A stretch of DNA of 64,000 bases from Chitinophaga eiseniae (GCF_900167135.1 NZ_FUWZ01000003.1:558001-622000), one strand, 5' to 3'; shown: positions 1 through 8,903, numbered from the stretch's first letter. Notes: generated from the sequence alone by a model not told the origin. Numbers and translations are program-made.

Positions 1-2
1 CC

Positions 3-692
3 GACGGCCGCGTGAAAGCATTTGACCTCATAGTGCTGAAAGATGACAAACACATCTTCCCCCCCTATTACGCCGCTCCCGTGGTACGGCAGGCCGTTCT
101 GGACAAATACCCCGAGCTGGCGCCGGCGCTGGACCAACTCTCTGGTACAATTAATGATAGCATCATGACGGAACTCAACTACCGGGTGGATTACCTCCAA
201 CAAAATCCTCAACAGGTAGCCAGAGATTTCCTCGTGTCGGCCGGGTTATGGCAACCAGCACGGAACGGCAGCAAAGGCAACATCCGTATCGGCGCCAAAA
301 TTTTTGGCGATGGCTATATCCTGGCGAATATGTACAAAATGCTGATTGAAGGCCACACCGATCTGAGCGCTACCACCAAAACAGGACTCGGCGGCACAAA
401 AATCGTCTTCGACGCACTGGTCAACGATCAGATAGACATGTACCCGGAATATACCGGCACCGGCCTGCTGGTCATCCTGCAGGCGCCGCAAACCACCGTC
501 GACAGTATCATAGGGGACAACAGGAAAGTGTACGACTACGTAAAGAAAGGATTTGCAGAAAAATACCAGGTACAATGGCTGCAACCCATTGGCTTTAACA
601 ATACCTACGCGCTGATGATGCGGCGGGAACAGGCTACCCGGCTACACATCAGCAGTATATCCGATTTGGCAACATATGTGCATCATCACTAA
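3..692 (+). CDS. Betaine-type ABC transporter substrate-binding region (OpuAC/EgtU-like), 5' end outside window
   Basis: Partial gene; the reading frame is open to the window edge. Two parts of an OpuAC-type (glycine betaine family) substrate-binding fold are visible, but in reversed order. The first ~75 residues (DGRVKAFDLIVLKDD, then PPYYAAPVVR, then LSGTINDSIMTELNYRVD) match the C-terminal third of the family. After a short linker (WQPARNGSKGN) come the usual N-terminal features: IRIGAKIFGDGYIL, TGLGGTKIVFDAL, DMYPEYTGTG and IGFNNTYALMM. The protein stops just after SDLATY, where the chain normally crosses into the second lobe. This is either a circularly permuted domain or a complete domain followed by half of a second one; upstream sequence would decide. 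Only 12 bp separate it from egtB, so the ligand may be ergothioneine or hercynine, both betaines of histidine. That ligand is inferred from context. Confidence 0.8.
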   Translation, partial: DGRVKAFDLIVLKDDKHIFPPYYAAPVVRQAVLDKYPELAPALDQLSGTINDSIMTELNYRVDYLQQNPQQVARDFLVSAGLWQPARNGSKGNIRIGAKIFGDGYILANMYKMLIEGHTDLSATTKTGLGGTKIVFDALVNDQIDMYPEYTGTGLLVILQAPQTTVDSIIGDNRKVYDYVKKGFAEKYQVQWLQPIGFNNTYALMMRREQATRLHISSISDLATYVHHH

Positions 693-704
693 CCACCAGT
701 AGTC

Positions 705-1853
705 ATGCAGTTGAAAAAAGATTATCTCACAGTACGGAAAAGAACAGAAGACATCTGCGCACCACTTAAAACGGAAGACTATGTCGTACAACCCGTAGCA
801 GATGTCAGTCCACCTAAATGGCACCTCGGACACACCACCTGGTTCTTTGAGACGTTTATCCTGATACCTAACGCTAAAGGATACACGGAATTTGACCCGC
901 AATATAATTTTGTGTTCAACAGCTACTACGAATCCGTAGGCGCCCGCGTTATCCGCACGGACCGCGGCAACCTGAGCCGGCCCGCCGTGGAAGACATCAT
1001 GCGCTACCGCCGTCATGTAGACGAAGCCATGGAAACATTCCTCGGCACGGAACATACACCCGGGCTGCAGGCGCTCATTACGCTCGGGCTCAATCATGAA
1101 GAGCAACACCAGGAATTGTTATACACCGACATCAAATACATACTGGGACATAACCCGCTTTTCCCGGCCTATGACCCTGGTAAAACATCACCGGACACAA
1201 CAAAAGCTGCCGGTTCATGGTTAGAGATGCAGGCAGGTGTTTATGAGATCGGGTTTTCGGGAAACGGATTCAGCTTTGACAATGAACTGGGACGCCATAA
1301 AGTATACCTCGGTGACTACAGCATCAGCGAAGCACTGGTTTCCAACGCGGAATACCTCGATTTCATTCAGGCAGGCGGATACCGCGACTTCCGCTACTGG
1401 CACGCGGAAGGATGGGACTGGGTGAAGAAAAACAACGTGGAAATGCCGATGTACTGGTACAACCTCAACGGCCAGTGGATGCATTACAACTGGCAGGGAT
1501 TACAACCCCTCCTCCCCGATGCACCGCTGTGCCACGTCAGTTACTACGAAGCCGCCGCCTTTGCAGCATGGAAGGGCATGCGCCTGCCGACAGAATTTGA
1601 ATGGGAAGCCGCCGCACCCCGGCTATCGTGGGGAGAGCGCTGGGAATGGACAGAAAGCGCCTATCTCCCCTATCCCGGCTTCACCAAAGCGCCCGGCGCC
1701 ATCGGCGAATACAATGGCAAATTCATGATCAATCAGATGGTACTCAGGGGCGGCTCAGAAGTTACGCCCCCTCATCATAGCCGCATTACTTACCGCAACT
1801 TTTTCCATCCTTCCCTGCGATGGCAATTTACCGGTATCAGGCTGGCAAAATAG
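705..1853 (+). CDS. egtB: Ergothioneine biosynthesis protein EgtB (hercynylcysteine sulfoxide synthase family)
   Basis: 382 aa. EgtB is a non-haem iron enzyme that joins hercynine to a thiol donor (cysteine or gamma-glutamylcysteine) with O2 to give a sulfoxide. The N-terminal DinB-like helical domain carries the iron ligand motifs WHLGHTTWF (His40/His43) and HEEQHQE (His131/His135). The C-terminal half is an FGE-sulfatase (formylglycine-generating enzyme) fold that ends with the usual RGGS...RITYRNFFHP...FTGIRLA signature. The length is normal for the family. It lies 12 bp downstream of the betaine-type transporter gene and 23 bp upstream of egtD, so the three probably form one transcript. 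The donor thiol cannot be told from the sequence, and no EgtE-type lyase is in the window. Confidence 0.93.
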   Translation: MQLKKDYLTVRKRTEDICAPLKTEDYVVQPVADVSPPKWHLGHTTWFFETFILIPNAKGYTEFDPQYNFVFNSYYESVGARVIRTDRGNLSRPAVEDIMRYRRHVDEAMETFLGTEHTPGLQALITLGLNHEEQHQELLYTDIKYILGHNPLFPAYDPGKTSPDTTKAAGSWLEMQAGVYEIGFSGNGFSFDNELGRHKVYLGDYSISEALVSNAEYLDFIQAGGYRDFRYWHAEGWDWVKKNNVEMPMYWYNLNGQWMHYNWQGLQPLLPDAPLCHVSYYEAAAFAAWKGMRLPTEFEWEAAAPRLSWGERWEWTESAYLPYPGFTKAPGAIGEYNGKFMINQMVLRGGSEVTPPHHSRITYRNFFHPSLRWQFTGIRLAK

Positions 1854-1876
1854 GCTTTCATCTAAAAAGACTGCGT

Positions 1877-2872
1877 ATGCAAACCACTGTAATTCCAGAC
1901 AATACCGTCCTTTGTAAAAGGAAACCGGTAACCGGCACTTTTTATCAGGAAGTAATAAAGGGGCTCAGCGCACCGCAGAAATATCTGGACTCCAAGTATT
2001 TTTATGACGCGGAAGGCGACCGGCTGTTTCAACAAATTATGCAATGCCAGGAGTACTACCTCACCGGCTGCGAAATGAATATCCTCTCGGCCCGCTCGGC
2101 CGAAATAGCCGCCACCCTCGCCCTGCAGGCCTCCACCTTTGATGTGGTGGAACTCGGCGCCGGCGACGCGACCAAGTCCATCCACCTGCTGCGGCAGCTG
2201 CTGGCCAACGGAACAGATTTCACCTACTTCCCCATCGACATCTCCGCCAATGTGATCCGGCACCTCGAACAGCAACTGCCGGCCCAACTTCCGGACCTGC
2301 GGATGAAGGGGCTCAACGGTGAATACTTCGATATGCTGCAACAGGTCAATACCTACAGCCGCAAAAAGAAAGTAGTGCTGTTTATGGGCGGCAACATCGG
2401 CAATTTCAATCCCGCCGCTGCGCACAATTTCTGCCTTGAGCTCAGGAACTACCTGTCTCCCGGCGACCTGCTGCTGACCGGCTTCGACCTCAAAAAAAAT
2501 CCACAGGTGATCCTCCGGGCTTATAATGACACCGCCGGTATCACCCGCGCCTTTAACTTCAACCTGCTCACACGCATCAACAAAGAGCTGGGCGCCGATT
2601 TCGACATCAACAGGTTTGAACACTATCCCACTTACGACCCGGGCACCGGCGCGTGCAAAAGTTATCTCATCAGCCTGGAAAAACAACAGGTAAAAATCGG
2701 CCAGGACGCGGTGATCAGCTTCGAAGCCTTCGAACCGCTGTACATGGAAATCTCACAGAAATATGCGCTGGAAGAAACAAACCAGCTGGCACTGGAAACA
2801 GGCTTCCAGCCCGTCGCCCGTTTCCTCGATGACAGGAAATGGTTTATGGATGCTCTCTGGAAAAGAATATAA
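1877..2872 (+). CDS. egtD: L-histidine N-alpha-methyltransferase EgtD
   Basis: 331 aa from the ATG at 1877; an in-frame ATG at 1820 would overlap egtB and adds no family sequence. EgtD trimethylates histidine to hercynine with S-adenosylmethionine, the first step of ergothioneine synthesis. Family features are KYFYDAEGDRLFQQI...EYYLTGCE near residues 40-65, the SAM-binding ELGAGDATKS (about 92-101) and GGNIGNF (171-177). It follows egtB directly and ends one base before the stop of the convergent DinB-like gene. Together EgtD and EgtB cover synthesis as far as the sulfoxide. Confidence 0.93.
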   Translation: MQTTVIPDNTVLCKRKPVTGTFYQEVIKGLSAPQKYLDSKYFYDAEGDRLFQQIMQCQEYYLTGCEMNILSARSAEIAATLALQASTFDVVELGAGDATKSIHLLRQLLANGTDFTYFPIDISANVIRHLEQQLPAQLPDLRMKGLNGEYFDMLQQVNTYSRKKKVVLFMGGNIGNFNPAAAHNFCLELRNYLSPGDLLLTGFDLKKNPQVILRAYNDTAGITRAFNFNLLTRINKELGADFDINRFEHYPTYDPGTGACKSYLISLEKQQVKIGQDAVISFEAFEPLYMEISQKYALEETNQLALETGFQPVARFLDDRKWFMDALWKRI

Positions 2873-3358
2873 TTACTTCCAGGCGTTCAGCAACCGCCGG
2901 ACAGCGATGATCTCACCGGTATGGTAACTGGTATGGTCCGCTATCAGCACCGCCTCCCGGAAAAGATGCTGCCCGTCGCCGTACGGAAAAGGCGTAAACA
3001 AATCCGCCTCCGGCGCTTCCAGCAACTCAATAAAAGCATGGGTGTCGGCCTTTATCTGCTCCAGGCTCTTCTGCCAGACATGATCATTGGCCGGCGCCGG
3101 TGATTTGGGCCAGTAGCCTTCCGGCCAGCGTGGCGACTTATAATCCGCGTCCCGGCTAAACTCCAGGATATCTGCCTGTGCGATCCGGATATGTTCCACC
3201 AGTTGCCAGATACTGTAAGGCAGCCTGTCCGGTACCACGCCCCGCAGTTCCGCCGGCAGGCCCTTCACCGCTTCAGCAAAACTTACGTGTGCGTGCGCTT
3301 TTAATAACAGGTCTTTCAGCGTTTTAACGATCTCCTTTTTGATGTCCATAAAAAACAT
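2873..3358 (-). CDS. DinB-family protein
   Basis: About 158-161 aa; two ATGs three codons apart are possible starts, the second giving MDIKKEIVKTL. It is a small four-helix DinB-superfamily protein, a group that includes metal-dependent thiol transferases such as the bacillithiol S-transferases. The expected histidines are present: one in LVEHIRIAQ near residue 66 and two near the C-terminus in ADHTSYHTGEI. It starts 3 bp after the DUF2867 gene and converges on egtD with no gap. The substrate is unknown. BshB1 is encoded elsewhere in the window, so a bacillithiol-linked role is possible but only inferred. Confidence 0.8.
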   Translation of the reverse strand: MFFMDIKKEIVKTLKDLLLKAHAHVSFAEAVKGLPAELRGVVPDRLPYSIWQLVEHIRIAQADILEFSRDADYKSPRWPEGYWPKSPAPANDHVWQKSLEQIKADTHAFIELLEAPEADLFTPFPYGDGQHLFREAVLIADHTSYHTGEIIAVRRLLNAWK

Positions 3359-3361
3359 AGT

Positions 3362-3796
3362 TTAAATGAGTTGACGGATCATTCCCGGAAATATAAACCC
3401 ATGAAAGGGTAACATGCTATACCAATACAATTTTCCTGCTAAACCGGTAGCCCTGAAAGAGGCCGTTTGCACCAGGTACTCCCCCGCTATCCTAAACTCC
3501 AGCCAGGCTTCCCCCGGCAACTTCATCTCTGCCACCAGCAATAGCCTGCCGGCTTCCCGGTCCGCCACCTGCACCCGCCATACGTCCAGGTAATCTCCCT
3601 CCCGCAGATCTGACGGATGCCTGCGGCCCCTCCGGAGCCCCGGCCCTCCCGCCAGCTCGTCCATATAACCACGCATCCGCCACATCCAGTCTCCATAATA
3701 CCAGCCGCGCTTCCCCCCGATGGCCCATATCCGCCGCAATGTCCGCTCCCTGTCTGCTATCTTCACCCTGCGTTGGTCTTCAAAATACTTTGTCAT
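3362..3796 (-). CDS. DUF2867 domain protein
   Basis: 144 aa. Resembles the DUF2867 module usually found as the C-terminal part of YbjT-like NAD(P)-binding SDR proteins. Recognisable segments are WAIGGKRGWYYGDWMWRMRG, GLRRGRRHP, GDYLDVWRV, EMKLPGEAWLEF and the C-terminal FHGFIFPGMIRQL. No Rossmann-fold portion precedes it, so this is a stand-alone copy or a remnant of a two-domain protein. It is the first gene of a two-gene unit with the DinB-like gene. Function unknown. Confidence 0.7.
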   Translation of the reverse strand: MTKYFEDQRRVKIADRERTLRRIWAIGGKRGWYYGDWMWRMRGYMDELAGGPGLRRGRRHPSDLREGDYLDVWRVQVADREAGRLLLVAEMKLPGEAWLEFRIAGEYLVQTASFRATGLAGKLYWYSMLPFHGFIFPGMIRQLI

Positions 3797-3929
3797 TCTT
3801 TAAATAATTTTATCACCTTTGCCCTCACCCTCACTGCCGTTACGCGAATTTAGATAAACAACCATTTGTAAATCCCAAAATTTCACTTTGTTAACCGACT
3901 GTCGATAACAATCGCTTAACAACTGTTTA

Positions 3930-3944
3930 CGAAATTGAATTTCG
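3930..3944. promoter_or_regulatory. 15-bp palindrome between divergent genes
   Basis: CGAAATTGAATTTCG is a perfect 7-1-7 palindrome in the 273-bp gap between the DUF2867 gene and the divergent barrel gene. It could be an operator, but the sequence alone does not show this. Confidence 0.25.
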
Positions 3945-4069
3945 CCAATCATCCGCACAAGTGCGAACTTAGACCCAATGCAAGCATCTCCGGCCGCCAA
4001 CTTAGTGCGGTTGACACCAAAATCTTATAACCCACAATATATTCACTTCCACATGTACAGGAAAATCTA

Positions 4070-6772
4070 ATGCAGGTCACTACAACCGGATCCAGCCAGA
4101 TCAAGCGGTATCTGTTACTATTCTTTCTGGGATGTTGTGCCTGCTCAAAGCTCCACGCACAACATACTATCAAAGGAACTGTCTATCAGAAAGACACCAG
4201 GAAAACGCTAACCGGCGCCGCCGTATTGCTTTATGACGAGAAAGCCCGTATAAAAGCACAAACACAGTCAGATGAACACGGCAATTTCATCATTAACAAT
4301 ATACAGGTCGGATTCTACCGGCTGCTGGTCAGCTTTATGGGCAATCGCACAGAAATGATCCCCGTAGAAATCAACGGCAGGGTAAAAACCCTCACCTTCA
4401 GTTATATCCAGCTGTCCCCCAGCATCAGTCTCAGCAGGGTGGATGTAAAAGCAGACCGGCCGCTGATGTCTATCCGCAAGGATACTATCGAATTTAATGC
4501 CGGTGAACTGCCCTCCCTGCCCAATGCCAATATGCACGAACTCATCGAAAAAATTCCCGGGCTCACCATGGATGAAAACGGGAACCTCTTTTACCTGGGT
4601 GCGCCCATCAAAGAACTGTTCATCGACGGCCGTTCCCTGTTGCAGAACATGTCCAGTGCCAAAAGGGTCATGGAAATACTGAAAGCCGACCTGGCAGATA
4701 AAATCCAGATATCAGACAAAAAAAATGTCGCCGGGATCACCGAACCCGGCAAAAACGAGAAAGTACTCAACATTGTCGTGAAAGACGAAATGAAAAAAGG
4801 CGTCCGCGGCACCGTTACCGCCGGCTACGGCACACATGACCGCTACAATGCCGGCACCACTTTCAACCTCTTTCGCAAAAAAATCACCGTGCTCGGCGAT
4901 GTTCTCGCCAACAACAACAATACCCAAAGCGACGCCGGGACCAACTATACCGTCAGTTTCAACGGCTTCAATCAACAGGGGACCAATAAAATATTTAACT
5001 TCAGCACCTACACCACCCTCGAGGTCAGTAAGAAAATAAAGCTGACGGTCAACCTGAGACACCAGGAGCAGGACATGACCAGCAATGACTTACAGGAACG
5101 GGAAAACATCCTTGCAGGCGGCAGCACGTTCTACCACAGCAATACGCAAAATCATCAGATCAACAAACTGAACGGCGGTATCATGTTTATGGAAATACAA
5201 CCTGATATCAACAACAAAATTATTGTGGCGGCCAATGTGATCAGGGAGAGCAAAGAAGTATCTAAAAACCGGCTGTACAACACCACCGGCAGCCGCATGG
5301 ACACGATCAACAGCGGCATACTCAACACCAATGACAGCGCCGTCAACAAAACACTGGATGGCAACATCAGCTACTCCCATAAATTCGGAAAAACAGGCAG
5401 AATACTGTCTTTGAATGCCGGCATGAAAAATGGCTGGCAGTATAGTTATCAGCTCAACTACAGCCAGAACAACGTCTTCCATCCGCTAACCAGCGCCGAT
5501 ACCATCGACCAGCGTGTTGATCCCAAAAACAAAGTCCGGAACATATTGCTAAGCGCCAGTTACAGCGAGCCGGTGGGAAAATACTGGGCATTGGCCATCA
5601 ACTATGGCTACGAAAATCTCTTTACCCACAACCGGCAAAACACCTCCGATTTTAGTAGCTTCTCTCATAACTATGTCCCCAATGACTCGCTGACATATCG
5701 TTTCGACAGCAGGATTGTCAACCATACGGTAAAACCATCCCTCACCTACAACAAGGGAAAAGTGATGATTGTCGGCTCCGCCGGTCTGTCTCTCAACACC
5801 CTGACCAGCAACAACCACACATCAGGGGAAAAGTTCGTCAGACATACCACTTACCTGGACCGGGCGCTGAATGTGGCTATCAAGCTGGACCCGTATAAGA
5901 CCATTATGATTAATGCAAACGGCATAACCATGCCACTGCCGGCACAGATGTTATGGCCGGTAAACAATAACAGTAACCCGCTGTATGTACAACTCGGTAA
6001 TCCGGACCTGATCAATGCGTTTATCAATACCCTGTCCGTCTCATATTTCTCCAATAGTATTAAAGGCGTAGCATTTGCGCACAACCTTGAAGGACGGTAC
6101 TTCCAGCATTCCTTCTCCAATGCTGTATTTACTGACTCCCTGGGCAGACAGGTAACCAAACCGATCAATGTCTCCGGCAACTGGGGCATTGTTGATAATA
6201 ATATGCTGGGCTTCCGGTTCAAACATCCGGGCATCACTGTCAATTATAATGCTGCCTTTGACTACAACAGGGTACTTTCACAAATCAATGGCCGCGATAA
6301 CATCAGTAAAAAAATCTCCATCCTGCAATACATTGCCACCTCCTATAACTGGAGAAAAACATTGGAGCTAACAGCCAAGCTGGGCCTTGATTACCAGGGA
6401 AATATGCTTTCCCTCCAAGGCGATTATTACACAGACTATATCCAGTACAGGCTTACCTTCAATGCAAATGCATGGCTGCCGCTGGATTTCAATATCGGCT
6501 CCAGCATTCAGTACACTAAAAATACAGATGCAGGCGCACAATTTACCTTGCTCAATGGATGGGTCGGGAAAAGTTTCCTGGCCAGCAAAGCGCTGACAGC
6601 GAAGTTTTATGCCTTTGACCTGCTAAGACAAAATAAAAGCGTGGTGGCTTTTTATGGCACTACCTATCGGGAAAGGCTGGAAACCACCAACCTCTCCCAA
6701 TACTTTATGTTCAGCCTCACTTATTCCTATGGTCGCAAGGGCGGCAAACATCCGTTACCGCCGGCTCACTGA
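4070..6772 (+). CDS. Outer-membrane beta-barrel protein with N-terminal carboxypeptidase-regulatory-like domain
   Basis: 900 aa. A short N-terminal stretch precedes a hydrophobic signal (YLLLFFLGCCACSKLHA) and then a CarboxypepD_reg-like Ig domain starting HTIKGTVYQKDTRKTLTGAAV (about residues 32-115). A plug-like region follows (IEKIPGLTMDENGNLFYLG, then IKELFIDG near 185), and then a long series of alternating aromatic/polar strands of the OMP_b-brl_3 type ending in FMFSLTYSYG. This is the TonB-receptor-related family common in Bacteroidota. No SusD-like partner follows, so it is probably not a classical glycan-uptake pair. Its 3' end overlaps the convergent gene by 7 bp. The ligand is unknown. 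Confidence 0.85.
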   Translation: MQVTTTGSSQIKRYLLLFFLGCCACSKLHAQHTIKGTVYQKDTRKTLTGAAVLLYDEKARIKAQTQSDEHGNFIINNIQVGFYRLLVSFMGNRTEMIPVEINGRVKTLTFSYIQLSPSISLSRVDVKADRPLMSIRKDTIEFNAGELPSLPNANMHELIEKIPGLTMDENGNLFYLGAPIKELFIDGRSLLQNMSSAKRVMEILKADLADKIQISDKKNVAGITEPGKNEKVLNIVVKDEMKKGVRGTVTAGYGTHDRYNAGTTFNLFRKKITVLGDVLANNNNTQSDAGTNYTVSFNGFNQQGTNKIFNFSTYTTLEVSKKIKLTVNLRHQEQDMTSNDLQERENILAGGSTFYHSNTQNHQINKLNGGIMFMEIQPDINNKIIVAANVIRESKEVSKNRLYNTTGSRMDTINSGILNTNDSAVNKTLDGNISYSHKFGKTGRILSLNAGMKNGWQYSYQLNYSQNNVFHPLTSADTIDQRVDPKNKVRNILLSASYSEPVGKYWALAINYGYENLFTHNRQNTSDFSSFSHNYVPNDSLTYRFDSRIVNHTVKPSLTYNKGKVMIVGSAGLSLNTLTSNNHTSGEKFVRHTTYLDRALNVAIKLDPYKTIMINANGITMPLPAQMLWPVNNNSNPLYVQLGNPDLINAFINTLSVSYFSNSIKGVAFAHNLEGRYFQHSFSNAVFTDSLGRQVTKPINVSGNWGIVDNNMLGFRFKHPGITVNYNAAFDYNRVLSQINGRDNISKKISILQYIATSYNWRKTLELTAKLGLDYQGNMLSLQGDYYTDYIQYRLTFNANAWLPLDFNIGSSIQYTKNTDAGAQFTLLNGWVGKSFLASKALTAKFYAFDLLRQNKSVVAFYGTTYRERLETTNLSQYFMFSLTYSYGRKGGKHPLPPAH

Positions 6773-7677
6773 CAACGCAGCCACAAAGCCCCGCCGCCGG
6801 CGAGGGTTACTTCCAGGCTTCCGTCCCGGCAGAATGCTTCCAGTTGTTCATAGGCTGCTTCCATACTCAGGTCATTCAGCACCGCATATTCTCTGGTCGT
6901 CAGCGTAGGGAAATAAGAGAAAGTGTCCAGCCCATGCAGATAGGCACGTGCCTGCGCTCCGGGGAAAAGTTTATGCAGGGTGGTGGTAAATACCGTATAG
7001 GGTTTGGCGCCATATACCAGTTCTTTATTGCCGGCGGCATTGATCATAAATACCGACGGAAAACCGCGTACGCCCATCTGTGCACGCAGCTGCAGGTCCT
7101 GCTCAAACAACGCCGGTGCGGTGCTTTCAAAGTCCTGCTGTAATCTGGCTGCATCCAGCTGTGCGTAAGCGGCAGCGGCCAGTACCGGTTCCGGGCGGCA
7201 AATATTTTTTTTCTGCAGGAATAACATTTCGCGCAGGCGGCGCAGGAAAATCACAGCCTTGTGTTCATCCTGCAGCTGTGCCGCCTTAAACCAGATAGAG
7301 GGCGGATAAGAGGACGGCAACGGGTCTTCCAGCCATACGCCGCCATCTATAGGCATCTGGTAATGCCCGCTCACTTCTTCCCAGTGATGGGCCACATCGG
7401 ACGGACCGCTGATACCTCCGGAGTTATAGACTTCCCACGATGGCAGCAGCCCTCCCATATGATAACGGATATCCAGCAGATGGCCATACTCCAGTTTTAA
7501 CCGGCGCCATTGTGGTTCAATACCCCAGCAGGTGGAGCAGATCGGGTCCGTAAAATAAATCAGCTGCAACGGCTTGTCAGTAGGCAAGGTGTCAGGTCTC
7601 CCGCCAGCGGCGGCACTGGTGGCGCCCGGAATCTCGCATACGCCGGTCTCCGGGTCACAGAATAAAGGTTCTCTCAT
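6766..7677 (-). CDS. DsbA-family thioredoxin-fold protein, SpxH/YjbH-like
   Basis: 303 aa with no signal peptide, so probably cytoplasmic. A CxxC motif lies in FTDPICSTCWGIEPQWRRL (Cys47/Cys50), matching the DPxCxxCWxxEP pattern of the SpxH (YjbH) ClpXP-adaptor group within the DsbA/FrnE superfamily. The cis-Pro loop is seen in MGVRGFPSVFMI. The last ~60 residues (LTTREYAVLNDLSMEAAYEQ) look like a small helical or winged-helix tail. Two more cysteines, Cys7 and Cys14, lie in the N-terminal PLFCDPETGVCEI. A redox or protein-stability role is likely, but the partner cannot be named. It overlaps the end of the barrel gene by 7 bp. Confidence 0.75.
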   Translation of the reverse strand: MREPLFCDPETGVCEIPGATSAAAGGRPDTLPTDKPLQLIYFTDPICSTCWGIEPQWRRLKLEYGHLLDIRYHMGGLLPSWEVYNSGGISGPSDVAHHWEEVSGHYQMPIDGGVWLEDPLPSSYPPSIWFKAAQLQDEHKAVIFLRRLREMLFLQKKNICRPEPVLAAAAYAQLDAARLQQDFESTAPALFEQDLQLRAQMGVRGFPSVFMINAAGNKELVYGAKPYTVFTTTLHKLFPGAQARAYLHGLDTFSYFPTLTTREYAVLNDLSMEAAYEQLEAFCRDGSLEVTLAGGGALWLRCQ

Positions 7678-7688
7678 ACGATAAAAAT

Positions 7689-7812
7689 ATTTACGGATTT
7701 CGGGATTTACGGATTTTGAAATTTTTGGAATTTAAACAGGTAGATCATTTGACATAATCTTCGCTATACATACCAAAAATTTCAAAATCCGTAAATCCCA
7801 AAATCCGTAAAT
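7689..7812. repeat. Long AT-rich inverted repeat, 40-bp arms
   Basis: Arms 7689-7728 and 7773-7812 are reverse complements with a single mismatch around a 44-nt loop. The arms are built from ATTTACGGATTT-like units. A tail at 7813-7848 carries AAAATATCTAAAT, a 13-mer also found at 58533. It lies between two same-strand genes and is not a classical short terminator. Confidence 0.85.
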
Positions 7813-7848
7813 CCAATAATTAAATAACAAAATATCTAAATATCCAAA

Positions 7849-8712
7849 TTAGTTACCCGCTGGTTTTTCCAGTAATTTGAAGAACTGGTCCAGCTGCGGC
7901 AGGATCACGATCCGTGTTCTGCGGTTGGCGCCACGTCCTTCCGGTGTATCGTTGGACGCTACCGGTTGGTATTCGCTGCGTCCGGCGGCGGTCATACGGG
8001 CAGCCGGTATCTGGTATTGGTTCTGCAGGATACGTACTACAGATGTCGCTCTCTTCACACTCAGGTCCCAGTTGTCGAGCAATACATTCGGACGGTAAGG
8101 CACATTGTCGGTATGGCCTTCCACCATAAACTCGATATCAGGCTGGGCGATGAGCACCTTGGCTACTTTACCCAGTACTTCTTTCGCACGTTCTGTTACG
8201 TCATAGCTACCACTCTTAAACAGCAGTTTATCGGAAATATCGATATATACCACCCCTTTTTCTACCTTGATGTTGATGTCCTTGTCATCCATGTTACCGA
8301 TGGCGCCTTTGAGGTTCATCACCAGCTGCATGTTGAGGGAATCCTTACGGGCAATGGCAGACTGCAGGTCTTTGATATACGCGTCTTTCGCTCCGATGTT
8401 GTCGAGTGACTTCTTGATGCTCTCCGCCTGTGCATTGGATATTACGGACAACTCTTTCAGGTGGTCCAGCATCTGCGAGTTGTTGGTTTTCAACTGTGTC
8501 TGTTGTTCCTGCATGTTGTCCATCTTGTCTTTGTAGGCAGCTGCTGCCCTCGCGGCTTCTTCTTCACATTTTTTACGCTGGTTCTCTGTTGCCCTGTAGA
8601 GACTGTCCAGGCGGGCGTATCTTGCTTCAGATTCCCTCAGTTTTCTGGGTGCTGAGCAGGAAGCCATAATGGTAATCAGTGCCACAGGTAAGGCTAAGTA
8701 TCCTATCCTCAT
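7849..8712 (-). CDS. OmpA-family outer-membrane lipoprotein with coiled coil
   Basis: 287 aa. A lipoprotein signal ends in the lipobox MASC (Cys19). Residues about 25-145 are a long charged coiled coil rich in Lys, Glu and Gln. The C-terminal ~130 residues are an OmpA/MotB peptidoglycan-binding domain: VYIDISDKLLFKSGSY, VEGHTDNVPY, NWDLSVKRATSVVRIL, AGRSEYQP and GRGANRRTRIVI. It probably links the outer membrane to peptidoglycan. It stands alone, between the inverted repeat and a 286-bp gap before the divergent LacI gene. Confidence 0.9.
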   Translation of the reverse strand: MRIGYLALPVALITIMASCSAPRKLRESEARYARLDSLYRATENQRKKCEEEAARAAAAYKDKMDNMQEQQTQLKTNNSQMLDHLKELSVISNAQAESIKKSLDNIGAKDAYIKDLQSAIARKDSLNMQLVMNLKGAIGNMDDKDINIKVEKGVVYIDISDKLLFKSGSYDVTERAKEVLGKVAKVLIAQPDIEFMVEGHTDNVPYRPNVLLDNWDLSVKRATSVVRILQNQYQIPAARMTAAGRSEYQPVASNDTPEGRGANRRTRIVILPQLDQFFKLLEKPAGN

Positions 8713-8890
8713 AAAATAGATTTTAAATAAAACTAATCTAACAAATAAAATATATTAAAAATGGCAGAGGTACAATGGAGGATGCACGAAAGTAACAAAT
8801 AACAAGCCGAAGAATACAAAGCGGAAAGAATTCGCATCCGATTGCATTAAACTACTTTTTCATATCTTCATTTAATCCGTGTAAATTCAA

Positions 8891-8903
8891 TTCGTTAAAC
8901 GAA
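8891..8903. promoter_or_regulatory. Small palindrome upstream of the LacI-type gene
   Basis: TTCGTTAAACGAA is a perfect 6-1-6 palindrome about 100 bp before the regulator start. It could be an autoregulatory operator, but it does not resemble the CG-centred pair at 10180-10218. The rest of the 8713-8998 gap shows nothing I can name. Confidence 0.25.

Noticed and set aside
640..704. Frameshift that hides the missing second lobe of the binding protein
   Set aside because: Only 12 bp separate the stop from egtB, so no frame has room for the missing ~90 residues.
3362..3796. Full SDR-family oxidoreductase
   Set aside because: Only the DUF2867 part is present; no nucleotide-binding GxxGxxG motif occurs upstream in any frame.
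7689..7812. Miniature transposon (MITE)
   Set aside because: I see no clear target-site duplication and the ends differ between copies, so the element is better described as a hairpin repeat.
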